Notes: a model not told the origin generated them from the sequence alone. A stretch of 64,000 bases of DNA from Zygnema cylindricum (GCA_037447655.1 JBBHKE010001395.1:496001-560000); one strand, 5' to 3'; shown: positions 1 through 12,666, counted from the stretch's first letter. Made by a program: numbers and translations.

Positions 1-3000
1 TGCTCTCACCCCGAGCCTCTTCCACCTGTCCATTCCACATAAAATTTCATTCCTGAGTAATATTCAACTTTTTTTTCTGCTGGCGAAGATTCAACAGTCA
101 CTGCGTACAAATAAGCATCATCATCTCGGCAACTAGACCTTTCACACATGAGTCTAGGAAACAATCTATATTGTTCCTGCTTGAAGTACTCCATAAACAT
201 ACACGTAGCATACACATATCAGCTGACCTGGAGCCTGGATGTGAGGCGCTGCTTTTCATCCTCCAGCTCTCGAATCTGGCCACCCCCCCATACAACGTGA
301 GAACACTTTTCATACCGAGAATCACCAATTTTTAATCCCCTCTCCCCTAATCTCACTCAATATGCAGAACCACTATGTGCCTCAAGCTTCTCACTCATCC
401 TAGACAAGTTAAACAGTCATTGACAGCCTAAATATGTCCTCGTATTTACACAATCAGCCACAGTTTGAGGGGCGCAGTGCTGTAACGAACTTGAGAACGA
501 AGCTTCTTCATCTGTAACTCTTGTGCTGCCTGCTTCTTTGAAAGCTCCTCTCCTGCCACCCTCCGTTCATGACATGCATTCAGCAACATTTGATAGGAGA
601 CTGACTTCTTGCCAAAACAAAACAGACGTCTCTACAAAACATCCCGAATTCGGAATCCCAGAGCATTACACTGCCCATCACTTTAAATGAGAAGGAATTA
701 TTAGTATAAATTAGTATCAATAATACTAATTTAGGGCAGAGTGACCTTGTCGATTTAAGGCCACACCCTTAAATAGTGTTATTAACGGCCAAAAAAAGTT
801 GCAACCAAATAAGTGTTATCAACACCAATAGCGATGCACAGTGCGGTAGATCGAGTCTGGTAATCGTTACTAGAGTAGTGATTAAACAACAGTTTGTTCA
901 AATTAACTACTCTATAATATGTTTTCGCCAAGTGGATCATTATGGACCACTTAACTAGTGTTATTAACAGTAGTCATGATTAGGATAACCGTGATTAAAT
1001 CTAATAGCGATGGGCAGCGTAGTGTTGTGCACCTCCACATGGAACATACCTTCTGCCATCACTTGCTTGATGATTTCATCCTTTTCTTTCAAGAGCGCTG
1101 ATGTATCGCTTCTCCGGCTTTGTTCTCTTCGCATCATATCTCGCTCTTTGGTCAACGCATAAACCTGCACGCATCAATGACTCCTCCGATGAAAGTAATA
1201 ATAATGTTACGAACAATTGGTGCCTGAAACCTTTCTACGCTGCAAGTGGAGCATGGACTGAAATTTTTTCTCGGCACAGCAATCCAAGGTTCTAAACAGT
1301 TACCTTTACCTTTCCGCAAAAGAAAAAATAATGTTCAGATCAAGGGTGCCTGAAACCTTTCTACACTGCAAGTGGAGCATGGAAAGTGATATATTTGCTC
1401 ATCACAGCAATTCACCGTGGTTAGCAGCTCATTAGACCCTTCGATCAAAGAAAAAAAAGTTTTACAATGCAAGTGGAGCATGGACAGTGAGATAATTCCT
1501 TGCCACAGCAATCAATGGTGGTTAAAAGTACATCCCTCCTTTTGTAAAAGAAAAAATAATATTGTTCTACCCTGTAAGTGGAGCATGGAAGTGAGATATT
1601 TGCTTGCCACAACTATTAAAGGTGGTTAAAAGTTTATTGTCCGACCTTTCGCTCAGCTGCACTAAGCCGGTGTTGGTACTCCTCTCGTAACGCATCCATC
1701 TCTGCTTCCGAGGATTTCTTCGATTCTTCCTGCACCCACACTTCCCTTCTGTGAAACACCCATCAGTGTCTAACCTTGACAACACCAAATAAGTCCAAGT
1801 ACGCCAAAGAAGTTCAAGTCCTTTGAATTTTGACACCACCAACGAGGTCCAAGTCCTTTGGATTTTGACACCACCAAAAAAGTCCAAGTCCTTGGAATCT
1901 TAAAACCACCAAAGAAGTCCAAGTCCTAAGGATTTTGACACTGCCAAAGAAGTCCAAGTTTTTGGGATTTTGAGACTGCAAAAGAAGTCCAAGTTTCGGA
2001 ATTTGACACCACAAGAGCAATCCAAGACCTTGAGATTTTGTCCAGGGCCAAAAAGTCTGGAAAATCCAGCCACACACCTTCGACTCGTCCAACTTTGATT
2101 GGAGTTCCCCCAATTGACATTTCAGCTCGTCATTGAGACCCATGAAGCGTGCGAGCTCATCCGCTTTTGTCTGAAAAATCCCCATCCAATGTTGCACAGC
2201 TTAATTCTCACCATTCATTTAAAAGCAGAATCTTTCTTCTTCGTCCTTCATGCACTTGTGTGCTATACAAGGTTTAAAACGGGTCCTATATCACACCAGA
2301 GACTCAAGGAACGGTGTCCTGATGTTAAGTGGAACTGTTCTGAAATGTTGAATAACAACATAGGCGGGACTACACCAGATAGTTTTTGAGTCACAAGTTC
2401 TCTAAAACTGCAGTCTATATGAAAGGCAGAATCAGACCATCTCTGTTTGCAGCAAAGCTGAATATTAAAAAATGTGTTTCCCATGTCTTCTGTATGTGGC
2501 CCAAAAACAAAAGCATACAATGAATGCACCGAGAAAGTGGGTATTATTCTCCATGAACAGAGGACGCCAGCTCACCTGAGCTTGCCGGGCAGCTGCTTGT
2601 AAAGAGACCTCCATCTGCTTCAACTCTAAACGGAGCTTTTCATCTTCCTCTTGCAAAGGAGAAGTGTTAGATACATCCTTTGCTTGAACAGTTGAGACAG
2701 ACCCTAATTGATCATCCACATCTGGAGCAATTTCAACCGTCTCCCTATGATCCCTATCTGCCTGGTGCTCTGTGTCTTCTAATTTGCTGCTCATGAGAGG
2801 GAACTCCGAAACTTTTTTCTGGTCCAACAATGAATTAACCTCCACAAAATCATCTTTCACCATCGGAGCAGAAAATGAGAGGTTTTCTTCATCTTGATCT
2901 ACAACAGTCTCAACATTTGTCTGCTCCTCCTGAGACGTCGGGCCATTCGATGCACTTTCTAAAAAATCCACATTCTCGTCTTGCTGTGTCCCATTTGCAT

Positions 3001-4164
3001 GCTGTGTAATCTCTATTTCTGTTTCCACATTTGCCTCCGTTGCCACTGTCACCTCAACATTCTGATAAGGAACACTCCTCACACTTTCTGACACACTAGA
3101 AACTTCTTGTTCGCCATCCTTGATAGACTCTTTCTCTCTTGCCGTATAAGCGACCTCTTGACCTTCTGACTTCAATTCAAGATCGGATTTACCCTCTACA
3201 AGCCTCTCCTCTATAACTACATTGGCTTGATCTCCCACTAATCGATCGCTACTGACTGGAACTTCGAGAGTTTGAAGTACAGTATCATCACCATCTGTTT
3301 TCTGGTCAACGGCGTCACCTTTCTCTAACTCCTCCTCTGTTTCGGCAGACACCTGTGATAAGTATTTTGATAAAATCTTAACCCCACCCTCCTGATCTGC
3401 ATGGACGACCCCATTTTCTTTGCTCTCATGCCGATCATCATCTCCTTCAGCTTTCGTACTACTATCTTCCTTCTCATGCGGCCCTGCACTGGTCTCTTTG
3501 ACAATGGCATTGTCTCCATGCACTAAAGAAGGTGAAGCATCTATTGCTGTCTCTTTCTGCTCAGAACCTGCGCCCAGCGCCTGATACATGGTGAGCAGAT
3601 ACGCCAGACAAATTTTCTGCCATAATATCTGCCATAATGTCTATTAAAGCAATCCACGTGCTGCTAATAAAGCTGTCGCTGTAGCAGTAGCAATAGCCGT
3701 AGCAGCTTGTGACATCCACAGTTAATATATGCAAGATGACAGACACACAACATTACTGTACACAGCTACTTCTTCTGCTGCGGCTGATTTTTTTCTATAA
3801 CTATAGCTTCGCTGTGACATCTGCAAGTGACATTATATCCTCTCCGATAGCGTTGTTGTTACGTTATCTGCAAGTGAAGATCACACTCTCAGCTAGAGCA
3901 CCTTCTACTGCAATATCAAGTGAGAGGTTGAGAGACATTACTGGCTGGAGATGCAACTCCTGCTACAGCAGGTGTTGCGCCTGTAGAATCTCCTGTTGCA
4001 GCACTTGGACCTGTGACAGCAGCTGTCGCTGAAGCAGAAGAATCTTGGAAGCCGAAGGAGGAATCGAAGCTGGTTTCAATGCTTTTAACACTTTCACTGA
4101 GTTTGTTCACCGCATCAGCAAAGTTTCCCAGATCTGCCAGAGACACTTTTGGAAGCCACGCCAT
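1..4164 (-). CDS. GC5: Golgin candidate 5 / TMF-like Golgi coiled-coil protein, 5' part (partial)
   Basis: Matches the plant golgin GC5 (TATA-element modulatory factor homologue), a long coiled-coil Golgi tether. Eight exons can be read on the minus strand with consensus splice sites and consistent phase: 4164-3942, 3567-2576, 2170-2078, 1729-1646, 1164-1050, 552-491, 275-228 and 25 to beyond base 1. The start MAWLPKVSLADLGNFADAVN has the family's typical opening. Exon 2 encodes a low-complexity acidic region rich in Glu, Asp, Ser and Val. Exons 3-8 form the conserved heptad coiled coil, including VYALTKERDMMRREQ and LLKEKDEIIKQVMAEG. The C-terminal TMF domain lies off the left edge. Donor 3941/3940 and acceptor 3568 were chosen because they join exons 1 and 2 in phase 1. 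The exon 6 donor (GTTCGT) and the exon 7 acceptor tract are weak. Family identity is recognised from memory of plant GC5; the exon model is inferred by eye. Confidence 0.87.
1195..1648. repeat. Tandem 100-127-bp repeats in golgin intron 4, spanning the exon 4 donor
   Basis: Four degenerate units share the core TGCAAGTGGAGCATGGA (near 1240, 1367, 1469 and 1573) and a CACAGCAAT...GGTGGTTA segment. The last unit runs into the 3' end of exon 4. The CCTTTCGCTCAG stretch holding the exon end and splice donor at 1644-1650 has recognisable degenerate counterparts in the other units. The array therefore seems to have grown by duplication of an exon-intron boundary. Confidence 0.7.
1809..2050. repeat. 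35-bp minisatellite in golgin intron 3
   Basis: About seven degenerate tandem units of roughly 35 bp, each starting near AAGTCCAAGTCCTTTGGATT and followed by TTGACACCACCAA. They fill most of the 348-bp intron between exons 3 and 4 of the golgin gene. The period is not a multiple of three and the reading frames through it hold no recognisable protein, so it is non-coding. Confidence 0.85.
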
Positions 4165-4447
4165 TGCTTCGTGGCGTCAGGAAAGTGGCAGAACAAGAAG
4201 GATGAGGGAGGCGAGAGGCCATTCACCTGGTCCAAAGGAATACACTGTCGGAAGAAGCCATGGAAATCAATGTTTTCCGGAGAAAAAAAAAAGTCTGCAC
4301 CGTTGAGAAAAACAAATGCAAAATCGACGAAAGTATGGACTTTCAAAAGTCGTAGATGAGTCGTTAAAATGTGCGAAAATAAATGGAAACGCTATATGTG
4401 GTATCACAATCCTATATGAGTATATGTGCATCATAATGTATAATACG
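4066..4447. repeat. Tandem duplication of the golgin 5' end, source copy
   Basis: This block covers the first part of golgin exon 1, its start codon and the upstream leader or promoter. It is nearly identical to 5108-5456, offset by 1042 bp at the start codon. Differences are scattered substitutions and a few small indels, for example extra bases near 4337-4362. The duplication is direct and lies immediately upstream of the gene. Confidence 0.9.
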
Positions 4448-5104
4448 CACATACGCTCATATGTGTGAGGATCCTACACATAAACCTTTCCAATTGTTTT
4501 TCGCACATTTAAAATATGAAAACCTGTACTCATGTGGACAATTAGGCTACGGCCCCATGTAGTTGTAACTTAGCGTACTTACTTTGTATTTTAGCGCGGA
4601 TCCGGCGGACCCGATTTCAAGTGTCTCTATGTGTTCTCTCGAAATTGGAACTTAAGTTTGTGACGATTGTATAAGTCGACAACGCCCGTGACGGATGTCA
4701 ACGTGTATATTTTGTGATGACGCACAGGATTGTTAAAGATTGTTTGTGACGTCGCAAAATTTTTCGTGTAGACGCCATACCTTTCCAGTATCAACCCTCT
4801 GTCCATGGATGCTGTCCATGGCTGAAGAAGTGACGTTTCCCCTGCCTTCCCTGTACGGTTGCCTCTTTGGGAGTTTCTTCGCGCTTTGAATCTTTATTTG
4901 ACTCTTTTCGCCAAACATTTGCACGCTGCAGAATGAGGTAAGATGCTAAGGAAGCAGCTTCCCCTCCAATTCCACTTTGGCATCCACAAGGTTGTTGTTA
5001 TTAAGCGGTTGTAGGCTTTCAAAACGACTATGCTAGAAGTGCTATTAGTCTCGTGGGTCTTCGCTGGCATAAAAAAGCTCCCAGTTTGGAAGCACAAGAG
5101 AAGG

Positions 5105-5206
5105 TCAGAAGCTGGTTTCAATGCTTTTTACACTTTCACTGAGTTTGTTCACCGCATCAGCAAAGTTTCCCAGATCTGCCAGAGACACTTTTGGAAGCCA
5201 CGCCAT
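5105..5206 (-). pseudogene. Truncated duplicate of golgin exon 1
   Basis: The duplicated block 5108-5456 carries a second copy of the golgin start codon (at 5206) and about 31 codons of exon 1. It then leaves the duplicated sequence and meets a stop codon at 5105-5107. It has no splice donor in the right place and cannot encode the golgin by itself. If the duplicated promoter is active it could yield a short upstream open reading frame, or a transcript reading into the real gene about 1 kb downstream. Confidence 0.8.
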
Positions 5207-5456
5207 TGCTTCGTGGCGTCAAGAAAGTGGCAGAACAAGAAGGATGAGGGAGGCGAGAGGCCATTCACCTGGTCCAAAGGAATACACTGTCAGAAGAAGC
5301 CATGGAAATCAATGTTTTCCGGGAAAAATAAAGACTGCACTGTTGAGAAAATCAAATACGAAATTGACGAAAGTATGGACTCATATGTGCGAAAATAAAT
5401 GGAAAAGCTATATGCGATATCGCTATCCTATATGCGCATCATAATGTATAATACAC

Positions 5457-7454
5457 CGCGAATCGTAATTAGAGTAAATTACTCTAATTCAGTCGCTCGA
5501 AATTTCGACTCTATCACATCAAATAGAGTAAACGATTCTAATTTTTTCATTATTCTAATTTATATAAGGTTTAATTAGCGTTAATATTTTTAATATAGGT
5601 TATTTTTAAATAGTGTGGTCTACGGACGACGTCGGACCGTGCAATACTGTACTTTGTATAACAAAAAGGTACAAATACCGATTTAATAGACCCGCGGTCG
5701 CAAGTGGAGTCGCAATTAAACAAAATGACTCAATCACATCGAAAAACACATCCGTTCGCATATCTTTCGTCCGTCGACAGCATCGTCGTGAGAATACTAA
5801 ACTTAAGTTACATGGTACAAGTTTATAGTATAACGGCGACAACACGTGTTTGCGTTGATTTATTTAATAATGTAACTGCTGTTCGACGTTCCGCGTATTC
5901 AGTTAGAATAGGGAACTTCGCACCAATTTCATTAACATTATTTTAGTATAGGATCGAGTCTGTTTTAGCTTAAATATAAATTCCATGCCCCTTGAAAGGA
6001 ATAACTTTTTACTGTAAAATGGGTTTTTTAACACAATGGCACATAAAACAGAGTAAACATACTGACAAAAACATAATAAATATACAACATTTGGCGTGGG
6101 TGATATATGTCGTGAGGCAACGCCAAATGCGGACAGACCTCATAAAATATAATCTTTTTGGACCAATCACAAGTCACGCTTTCTATGTCCAATCGCAACC
6201 GCTCATTCCCTTTTTTTTCTCACCGTGGAATCTGACGACTGCGCCGCCATCCTGAAAATCTCTCCATTTTTCCAACAGGGGTCTGTGAGAGACTCGCTTC
6301 CTCTTTCACCTCCATGGATTGCACGTCGCCCACGTCATCGCTTTCTTGCCATCGGCTTACTTTTTTAGGTTGTTTACTATTTTAGGGTTTTGTTGTACGA
6401 AATGGCAAACATTTTGCTGCAAGCCAACTCCGCCATTTATGACGAGGCAAGTGTGTATTCTCTTACCGGTGGTTCCTTATGAAGGAGCAAATGCCATTTT
6501 CCATCTAAACATTCAAATATGATTTGTGGAAACTTATGATAAATCATACCTTGTAATCCTTTCATTTTCTTGTCGGTTTTTAGGGGGCGGTTATGTCCAT
6601 CGTAATTTATATTATCATTTTTGTTCTATGAAGGGTTATTTTAAGATAACTCATATGTTTTGTTTCTTATGCTCTAGTTTTGCTTTTGTTTCCCTCCTTT
6701 CACCTTTTCCGCTAACCATTTGATTTAAGTTTCATTTTATTAACGCTTATAAATATTCATGGTAAGGGTGTTGAGATAAATGTTCAAAAAAAATAAAAGG
6801 GAAAGATATATTCCTTTGATATTGTTTTGTTAGATTTTTATAATAACAGTCGGATTTGTAATCTGTACGCTTGTCACACTTGCTTTTTTCAATGGATTCA
6901 AAAACATAAAAATGTGTGTATGTTTACTTTTCGTTTCATGTCTTTAAATAGGGATTTCCCGCCAAATAATAATAAAAAGGTTAAAAAAAATTTGGAACAA
7001 ATTTTATTCCCACTCAAAGTACGATGTAATAAAAAAAGTTTGAGAAACCCTAAAAACACATAAATGACCTTTGGACCTTTTAACGCACCAACAATTGAAC
7101 CTGAATCCTTTCTTTTTTCAGGTAGGGGCCAAAGTTTTTGATTTATTTATGACATCGTGTTATTTTTTTTTTTTTTTTTTGTCGCACAAGAGGATAGTGA
7201 AGAGATTAGTATAAAACTAGAATTCAAAGGAGATAATAGATAGAAGATTAAAGAGAAAGTGGAAAGGTATATAATTTTTTAGGGGTTTATGGCATATATT
7301 CAGTTTTAGAGTGTATACAATAGTGAAATTTTGAGTCATAATTGTTTTTGTTTGTCATAAGTACTATATGTTATTACTTTTTTTTTCACTCTACAAGACT
7401 GTCTTGTGTTTTGTACCAAATGATTTTGTCTTGTATATGCTTGCGTCCGCTATG
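5457..7454. other. AT-rich intergenic region, no gene seen
   Basis: Contains only short, compositionally biased open frames on both strands and several A or T homopolymer runs (for example 7150-7171). No protein family, RNA gene or element terminus could be recognised. It separates the golgin 5' end from the pogo-like transposon relic. Confidence 0.6.
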
Positions 7455-7700
7455 GAATGTTGTTTTTTTTTTTTTGGTCATGGATGCTTACCTACGAGCA
7501 ACGAGGCATTTTCGTAATAGGAATATACATAAATGGAATGAAGGTATTTTTTTTCTTTTGTCATGGATGCTGAACAATCGGCCACGAAACATTTTCGTCG
7601 CTGGATTTTAAATCAATGGAATGAAGGTATTTTTTTCTTTTGTCATGGATCCTGAACAACCAACGATAAGACATTTTTGTCAATGAATTTTACACCGATT
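7455..7700. repeat. About 85-bp tandem repeats left of the pogo-like relic
   Basis: Three degenerate units contain TTTTGTCATGGATGCTGAAC, a GACATTTTCGTC-like block and AATGGAATGAAGGTATTTTT. The ACATTTTCGTCGCTGG motif resembles the repeated motif of the array at 10218-10610 on the other side of the transposase relic. That suggests the two are subterminal regions of one transposon, but clear terminal inverted repeats were not found. Confidence 0.6.
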
Positions 7701-8364
7701 ATGATTGATGTTGGAGCTGACTAAACAACTAGCTTAATGGACCAACCGGCGACGTGAGTGTGTCACACGTGACCAGTAGAACTTCACTAAGCCAATATCG
7801 CCGTCTAATAAAAAAACACTAAAGACGATGTGTCATCACTGAAAAATGCTTCGGCTATGAGGCAAAGTTATCGCTGAAAATCCCATAAGCAATGACAAAC
7901 TGTTAACGCTGATGAAAAAACAATGAAAACGTCCAGGTCAGTAGTGCGACAGCGGCCAGCGATGAGGCGCTCTCGTCCCCTAATATGAATAACGTAAAAA
8001 ATAACATGTTTGTGTATCAAAGCTTAAAACTAAAAATATGTTTGTTTCGCATAGGTGAATGATAAACACACAATATCACATTGTGCATGACGAACCATAG
8101 CTCTTACACATACTCATATATTGCCAAAAGAAACTCATGTTTCATAAAATGGTCGTGTTATACCTCGTTTTGACATAGTTTATTCACAGTGAAGTAAATT
8201 AAAAAATTACAATAAAAGACACACTATGCGACGTATACCTTTATTATATTATATGATAACTCCTATCACCTAAATTTGTACACTCTTTTCATTTTTTAAA
8301 CGGATAATACAAGCCAAAACAACAAAAAATACAAAACCATGCCTCTTTGACGCTCTAAAATCCA

Positions 8365-9955
8365 TTAAAGAGGCATACATGGGGAATGCTTAGGCATTAG
8401 CAAGGGCTTAAAATTCGTCCCCTTCCGTGAATTGATCGTCTGTAACCTCTTCTCTTGAGTACCAACGTCGGCGTCGTGAGAATTTCCGAGGGATTCCCGT
8501 GCCCTTTTAAAGGGAGGTGGCACTTCTTCACTCTCGATATGGTTTTGGTGTTTGTTGATGATACATTGCAATTAATGTGTAATCATTCCCTCCTCCCATG
8601 TCCCGTTCTTCAATGAAAACCCACATTGTATCACAGTTTTTTGCATATCCCATCTCATCCTTGTCTTTCATGGAGTTAACTTCTCCGATGGAGTCCCTAG
8701 GCAATTCGAGAAAAAACCTTTTCCCCGACCCTAATAACTTTTCCGAACCAACCTCGATTAAAGGTTTGTGATGACTATTTATTCCTAACCCCCGACATCT
8801 TCCAATTTTCCCAATTACTACTCCAAACCTCGTTTAATTTTGATGTTAGGAAAGAACCTGCTGGTTGCACCAAGTGAGTAGCACTCGGTGGAAAGTAGTG
8901 TAACACCGTGTTTTTGGCAACCAAAACGCGCTTTAGCTCTTCGGACATATTGTGTCCTCCGCAATTATCGATGAAGACTATTTTATGTCGACCATATGGA
9001 TCGGTTAATACGATCTCCGGTCCTCAAACCATTGGGGGAAGACTCTCTTGTCATTCCAACCCTTGGGACCCGTGCGATAACATACACATGTTATTCGTTA
9101 CACGGAAATAAGAAAAAAAGCATTAAAATAAAAAACTTGAAGGAGGGAAAGAATGAGAAGGGGGATGAAAAAGATGTGGGGAGAAGAACGAGAGAGGAAA
9201 AAACGAGTAATTCAAGAAAAACAAAACGAATCAAAGGGATGTATACCTGGAATATCGTCGGGGAGATCGGGTAACTCTTATTACGGTTTGTGAGAATAAG
9301 CATGGGTGATTCAATCCGTGCATTCACCCTTCCGGTGAGGTGCACCATCAAAGTCATGGATTCGCCTCCACCCGCAACGTTGGCATACTTCACGACTTCA
9401 TCGCCACGGAAGCCTAATGTCTTGCCATTGTCCATATTCAAAATCAAGTGGGTCTCATCCATATTCTTCACTAAATCTTCGTCAAGCTTACCTAGTTGAG
9501 ACAATGAAGATGACGACAACGAAACAAAGATGAGTAAATAAAAAAGTTTTTTAGGTTTGATAAAAGCAACAATTTTGAAACAAAAAAATGAATTGCAATA
9601 TCATAGATTGCAATAAAGTATAAGTCTTATCTGAAAGGAAGCCCATTTTTGGAACACCCAATTGATACGCCACGATTTTCTCAATATGTTTCTCTTTTTC
9701 CGGACTACATTGTAATTTGCCTTTTTGGGCACGGATGACGATGTTGTGTTTCTCATGAAACCTCTGGATCCACCTTTTTGTAATTCGTGTAGTCCTCTCA
9801 CGTCCAAACTTGTCAAAGAAATACGGCGCATGCTCATCTTTCAAACATATAATGATGTCATAAGCAATCTCTTGCACAATTGACGTTGAAAGTTTCACAC
9901 CCGCCTTTTTAAATCGATGAAAATCCTCGAGTAATTCTTGGTGAAGATGGGTCAC
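8365..9955 (-). pseudogene. Pogo/Tc5-like (CENPB-HTH, DDE_1) transposase relic
   Basis: Reads right to left with frame changes. At 9955-9601 there is a CENPB-type helix-turn-helix segment (ITKRWIQRFHEKHNIVIRAQ). At 9519-9250 is the start of the DDE domain, with the first catalytic Asp in NMDETH and GGGESMTLMVHLTG. At about 9000-8840 come the second Asp in FIDNCGGHN and the block YFPPSATHLVQPAGS, where relatives usually have an Asp (QPAD) but this copy has Gly. At 8640-8365 is a C-terminal tail with TWEEG and a charged end. Several stops and at least two frameshifts make it non-functional. Assignment rests on motif order. Confidence 0.75.
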
Positions 9956-10217
9956 CTATGGCATTTCCTTCCGTCCCCTACCCGGTAATGCTTTCATTAC
10001 CACCACATTTTGTTTCCCGAAGGCCGACGTAGACAACGTAATACTCGTATCTCTTATGCCTCGTACTATGGTCACCCTTTCGGCTCACCATATCTTTGTT
10101 TTTAGATACTCTACAGATGGGGATAAGAAGAAAAATCATCAAATACAAAATATGGTTGGTAAATAACACGAAGGAAAAATATGAGAGCAAGTGTGTTTGT
10201 ATGTTTGTGACGTCTCA

Positions 10218-10610
10218 TCAACGAAAATTTATCGTCGCTGGTTCGGCTTCGACAATATATCATCGCCGAATCAGTGACGACAATATGTCGTTGCTGAATA
10301 AATGATGACAAACCGTCGTCGGATATTAGACGATGAGAATTTATCGTCGATGATTCGACTTGAATATAATGTCATTGCCGATTCAACGACGATAATATGT
10401 CGACGCTGAATAAATGGTGATAAATCGTCGTCGGGTATTCAGCGATTAGAATTTCTCGTGCTTATTCGACTTGAACATAATGCCATTGCCGATTTAGCGA
10501 CGACATTATCTCGTCATTGAATAAATGATGACAATATGTCGTCAGATATTCAGCGATGAGAATTTCTCGTCGCTGATTCGGTTTCAACATAATGTCATCG
10601 TCGTTTTAGC
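10218..10610. repeat. About 115-bp tandem array right of the pogo-like relic
   Basis: Three to four units contain GAATTTCTCGTCGCTGATTC, ATAATGTCATTGCCGATT and GACGACAATATGTCGTCG-like segments. The motifs are dense in CGTCG and CGACG, so each unit can fold on itself. Its position outside the transposase and its motif sharing with 7455-7700 suggest subterminal transposase-binding repeats. Confidence 0.65.
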
Positions 10611-10756
10611 AATCATACAAATATATACCAAAAATGGGTTTGGAAGGTTAGGCTTGGCAAAAAGCTTACGAGCAGGGCAATTTTATCACCGACTCACCAA
10701 CACTCTACCCTTCTTCTTTACCTTCTTTTTCCCTTGTAGCTCTTGTTCGCCATCAT

Positions 10757-11060
10757 TTTCACTTCCCTCCTCACCCGCTACAACACCATTCTTGACACCC
10801 TCTTCCTCTATCACCATTTCTCCTCCAACCTCTTTTTTAATCCATTCTCACTTCCCTCCTCATCCGATTCCCTTTTTTCCTCTCCTACCTCACTAGCTAA
10901 AACACCTTTCTTTACACCCTCTCCCTCTATCACCCTTTCTCCTCCAACCTCGTTTTCTATTCCTTTATTGTTTTCTTCTTTATTTGATTCCCTTTTTTCC
11001 TCTCCTACCACATTCGTTAAATCCCCTTCCTTTCCACCCACTTCCTCTATCACTGTCGAG
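10757..11060. repeat. About 120-bp pyrimidine-rich tandem repeats
   Basis: About three units share CCCTTTTTTCCTCTCCTACC, TCTATCACC and TTTCTCCTCCAACCTC. The minus strand reads as a Glu/Gly/Lys-rich repetitive peptide (VGEEKRES, GGERVIEGEG) in an open frame at 10811-11209. No known protein was recognised, and the open frame is explained by purine bias. The stretch 11061-11585 between this array and the integrase relic holds nothing recognisable. Confidence 0.55.
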
Positions 11061-11585
11061 CGTGCTTGGGAAACACCAAAGAAGGGCCCAAAGCCTAGAA
11101 TAGCCTGCCTTGGAGTCATGCAAATAACCCCCAAATGGGGAAATTTCCCATAATAGTAATAATGCATATTTCTGCCCTCATCCCACCCATAGACATGCAT
11201 GCAAAACAAGAGAGATTATCGGACAGGTAATGGGAATGAGTGCATGGGAAGGCGAAAAGATCTCCCCTCCCCTTCTGTGGGAGGGGGTTGGGCTCCGATA
11301 ATCGGGCTAGTATCATGTCACCTGACTGGAATGGGATCATAGTTCGGTTTAGGGCGGGTGTGGTCGTGGTGGGAGGGGAACAGCTGGATGCAACGGTGAC
11401 GGCGGTTTGGGAGGGGCAGGATGGGCCGAGTCGAGAGGATCGGTGAAGTATGTTAAGTGAAAGGTCGGTTCGTCCTCTAATCCCTAAAGATGGCAAGGGA
11501 CCACATTGATCTGGTTCTCTTTAATTCTTTGACCACCCTTCCCCTCCAATGTAAGAACTCCCTTGTTGGAAACCTCTATCACTTT

Positions 11586-12666
11586 CTAATTCACCCACCC
11601 CCTAGAAATATCCAGCGTGTCTTTCTTCTGTTGCAATCGATATACAGAGTGCTCGGGCATAAATCGTCGTTGCCGTAGCACATAATTTTCGTTCTGACAC
11701 CAAGAATACCATAATTGATCTCGGTGTTCACCTGCCTGTAAATTACCCATGACGAGAGGAATCTTTCGGTGGAAAACTTTAGCTCTGTCAGCGATCAATT
11801 TTTCGACAGTTCCTTGGTCATCCACTTCCGACGGACCACTGTTTCGGCCGAAGTAGCCCCCTGCAGGATGGGATGTCGTCCGAATAAAATGAAGTAAGGG
11901 CTATAGGAATGGAGAGAAGCTTGTCTGTTCAATTTGTATCCCATGGCAATCGAAGGCACCCTTCTGTCCCACTCTCCCAAATCTTTCTTAAATTGCATAT
12001 TTACGTAATGACCGCTTCACTATTTGTACGCACCTTTCATCCAAACAGTCGGCTTGAGGGTGGTCGCGATTGATTAGTCGATGGTCGATGAGGCATTTCT
12101 CTAACAAAATTTGGTAAATTCTATGGCAAATTTGAATCCATGGTCGGTCAAAACCTTTGTTGGCGCTCCAAATTGTGACAACACCCTCTGCAAAAAGGCA
12201 TAGCCAATTGAATTGGAATCCTTTCGGGGCAAAACGAACAACTCTATCCCTCTAGAAAAATGTTCCATCATGACCAGCACAAAAAGGTTCCCCCGTCTGC
12301 TAGTCAAAAGATGTCCTAAAAGGTTTAAAATACACCAATAAAACATCCCCCGGATAGAAAGAGAATGAAGCTCAGTTTCGCCCTTTTTGTCAAAAGTTGC
12401 CTTGACTTTGTCGCACGAAGAGCAAGTCTTCACAATTTGGTTAACTTTGGTCCGTAACATGTGCCACGAATAAGAGCCTGTAAACAAGGAAGTGTAAACA
12501 AAGAAGTGGTCCGCTTTTGCCCGAGGTGTACACATTGCTGATAGAGATTAGTAATCACAGTTTCTCGATCCGAGGGGCGAAGAACCCCTTTCCTCGTGCC
12601 GTCTGACCATTTCCGGAGGAGAATGCCTCGGTCCGAATCATACGCAGCCATCCGGGTTTGCATCAA
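11586..12666 (-). pseudogene. MT1 integrase, decayed
   Basis: Fragments in three frames follow RNase H in the expected order. A zinc-binding segment holds LYQQCVHLGQKRT and CSSCDKVKATF. A catalytic core reads LVMMEHFSRGIELF and VLSQFGAPTKVLTDHG, with Asn where the first catalytic Asp (LDLLG-type block) is expected. Next are IAMGYKLNRQASLHSYSPYF and LFGRHP. The C-terminal tail has GNLQAGEHRDQLWY and LRQRRFMPEHSVYRL. At least two frameshifts and several stops lie in about 1.1 kb, clearly more decay than in the gag-to-RT part. It may belong to the same insertion or be remodelled. Confidence 0.75.

Noticed and set aside
1790-2050. Protein-coding repeat in the golgin gene (VKIQRTWT-like peptides)
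   Set aside because: The 35-bp period breaks the frame at each unit, and consensus splice sites place it inside intron 3.
7455-10610. CRISPR-like array
   Set aside because: Units are long, degenerate and directly adjoining, without constant repeats and unique spacers; the genome is eukaryotic.
10743-11209. Open frames on both strands with repetitive peptides
   Set aside because: They are produced by the pyrimidine-rich tandem array; period and composition explain the open frames and no family is recognisable.
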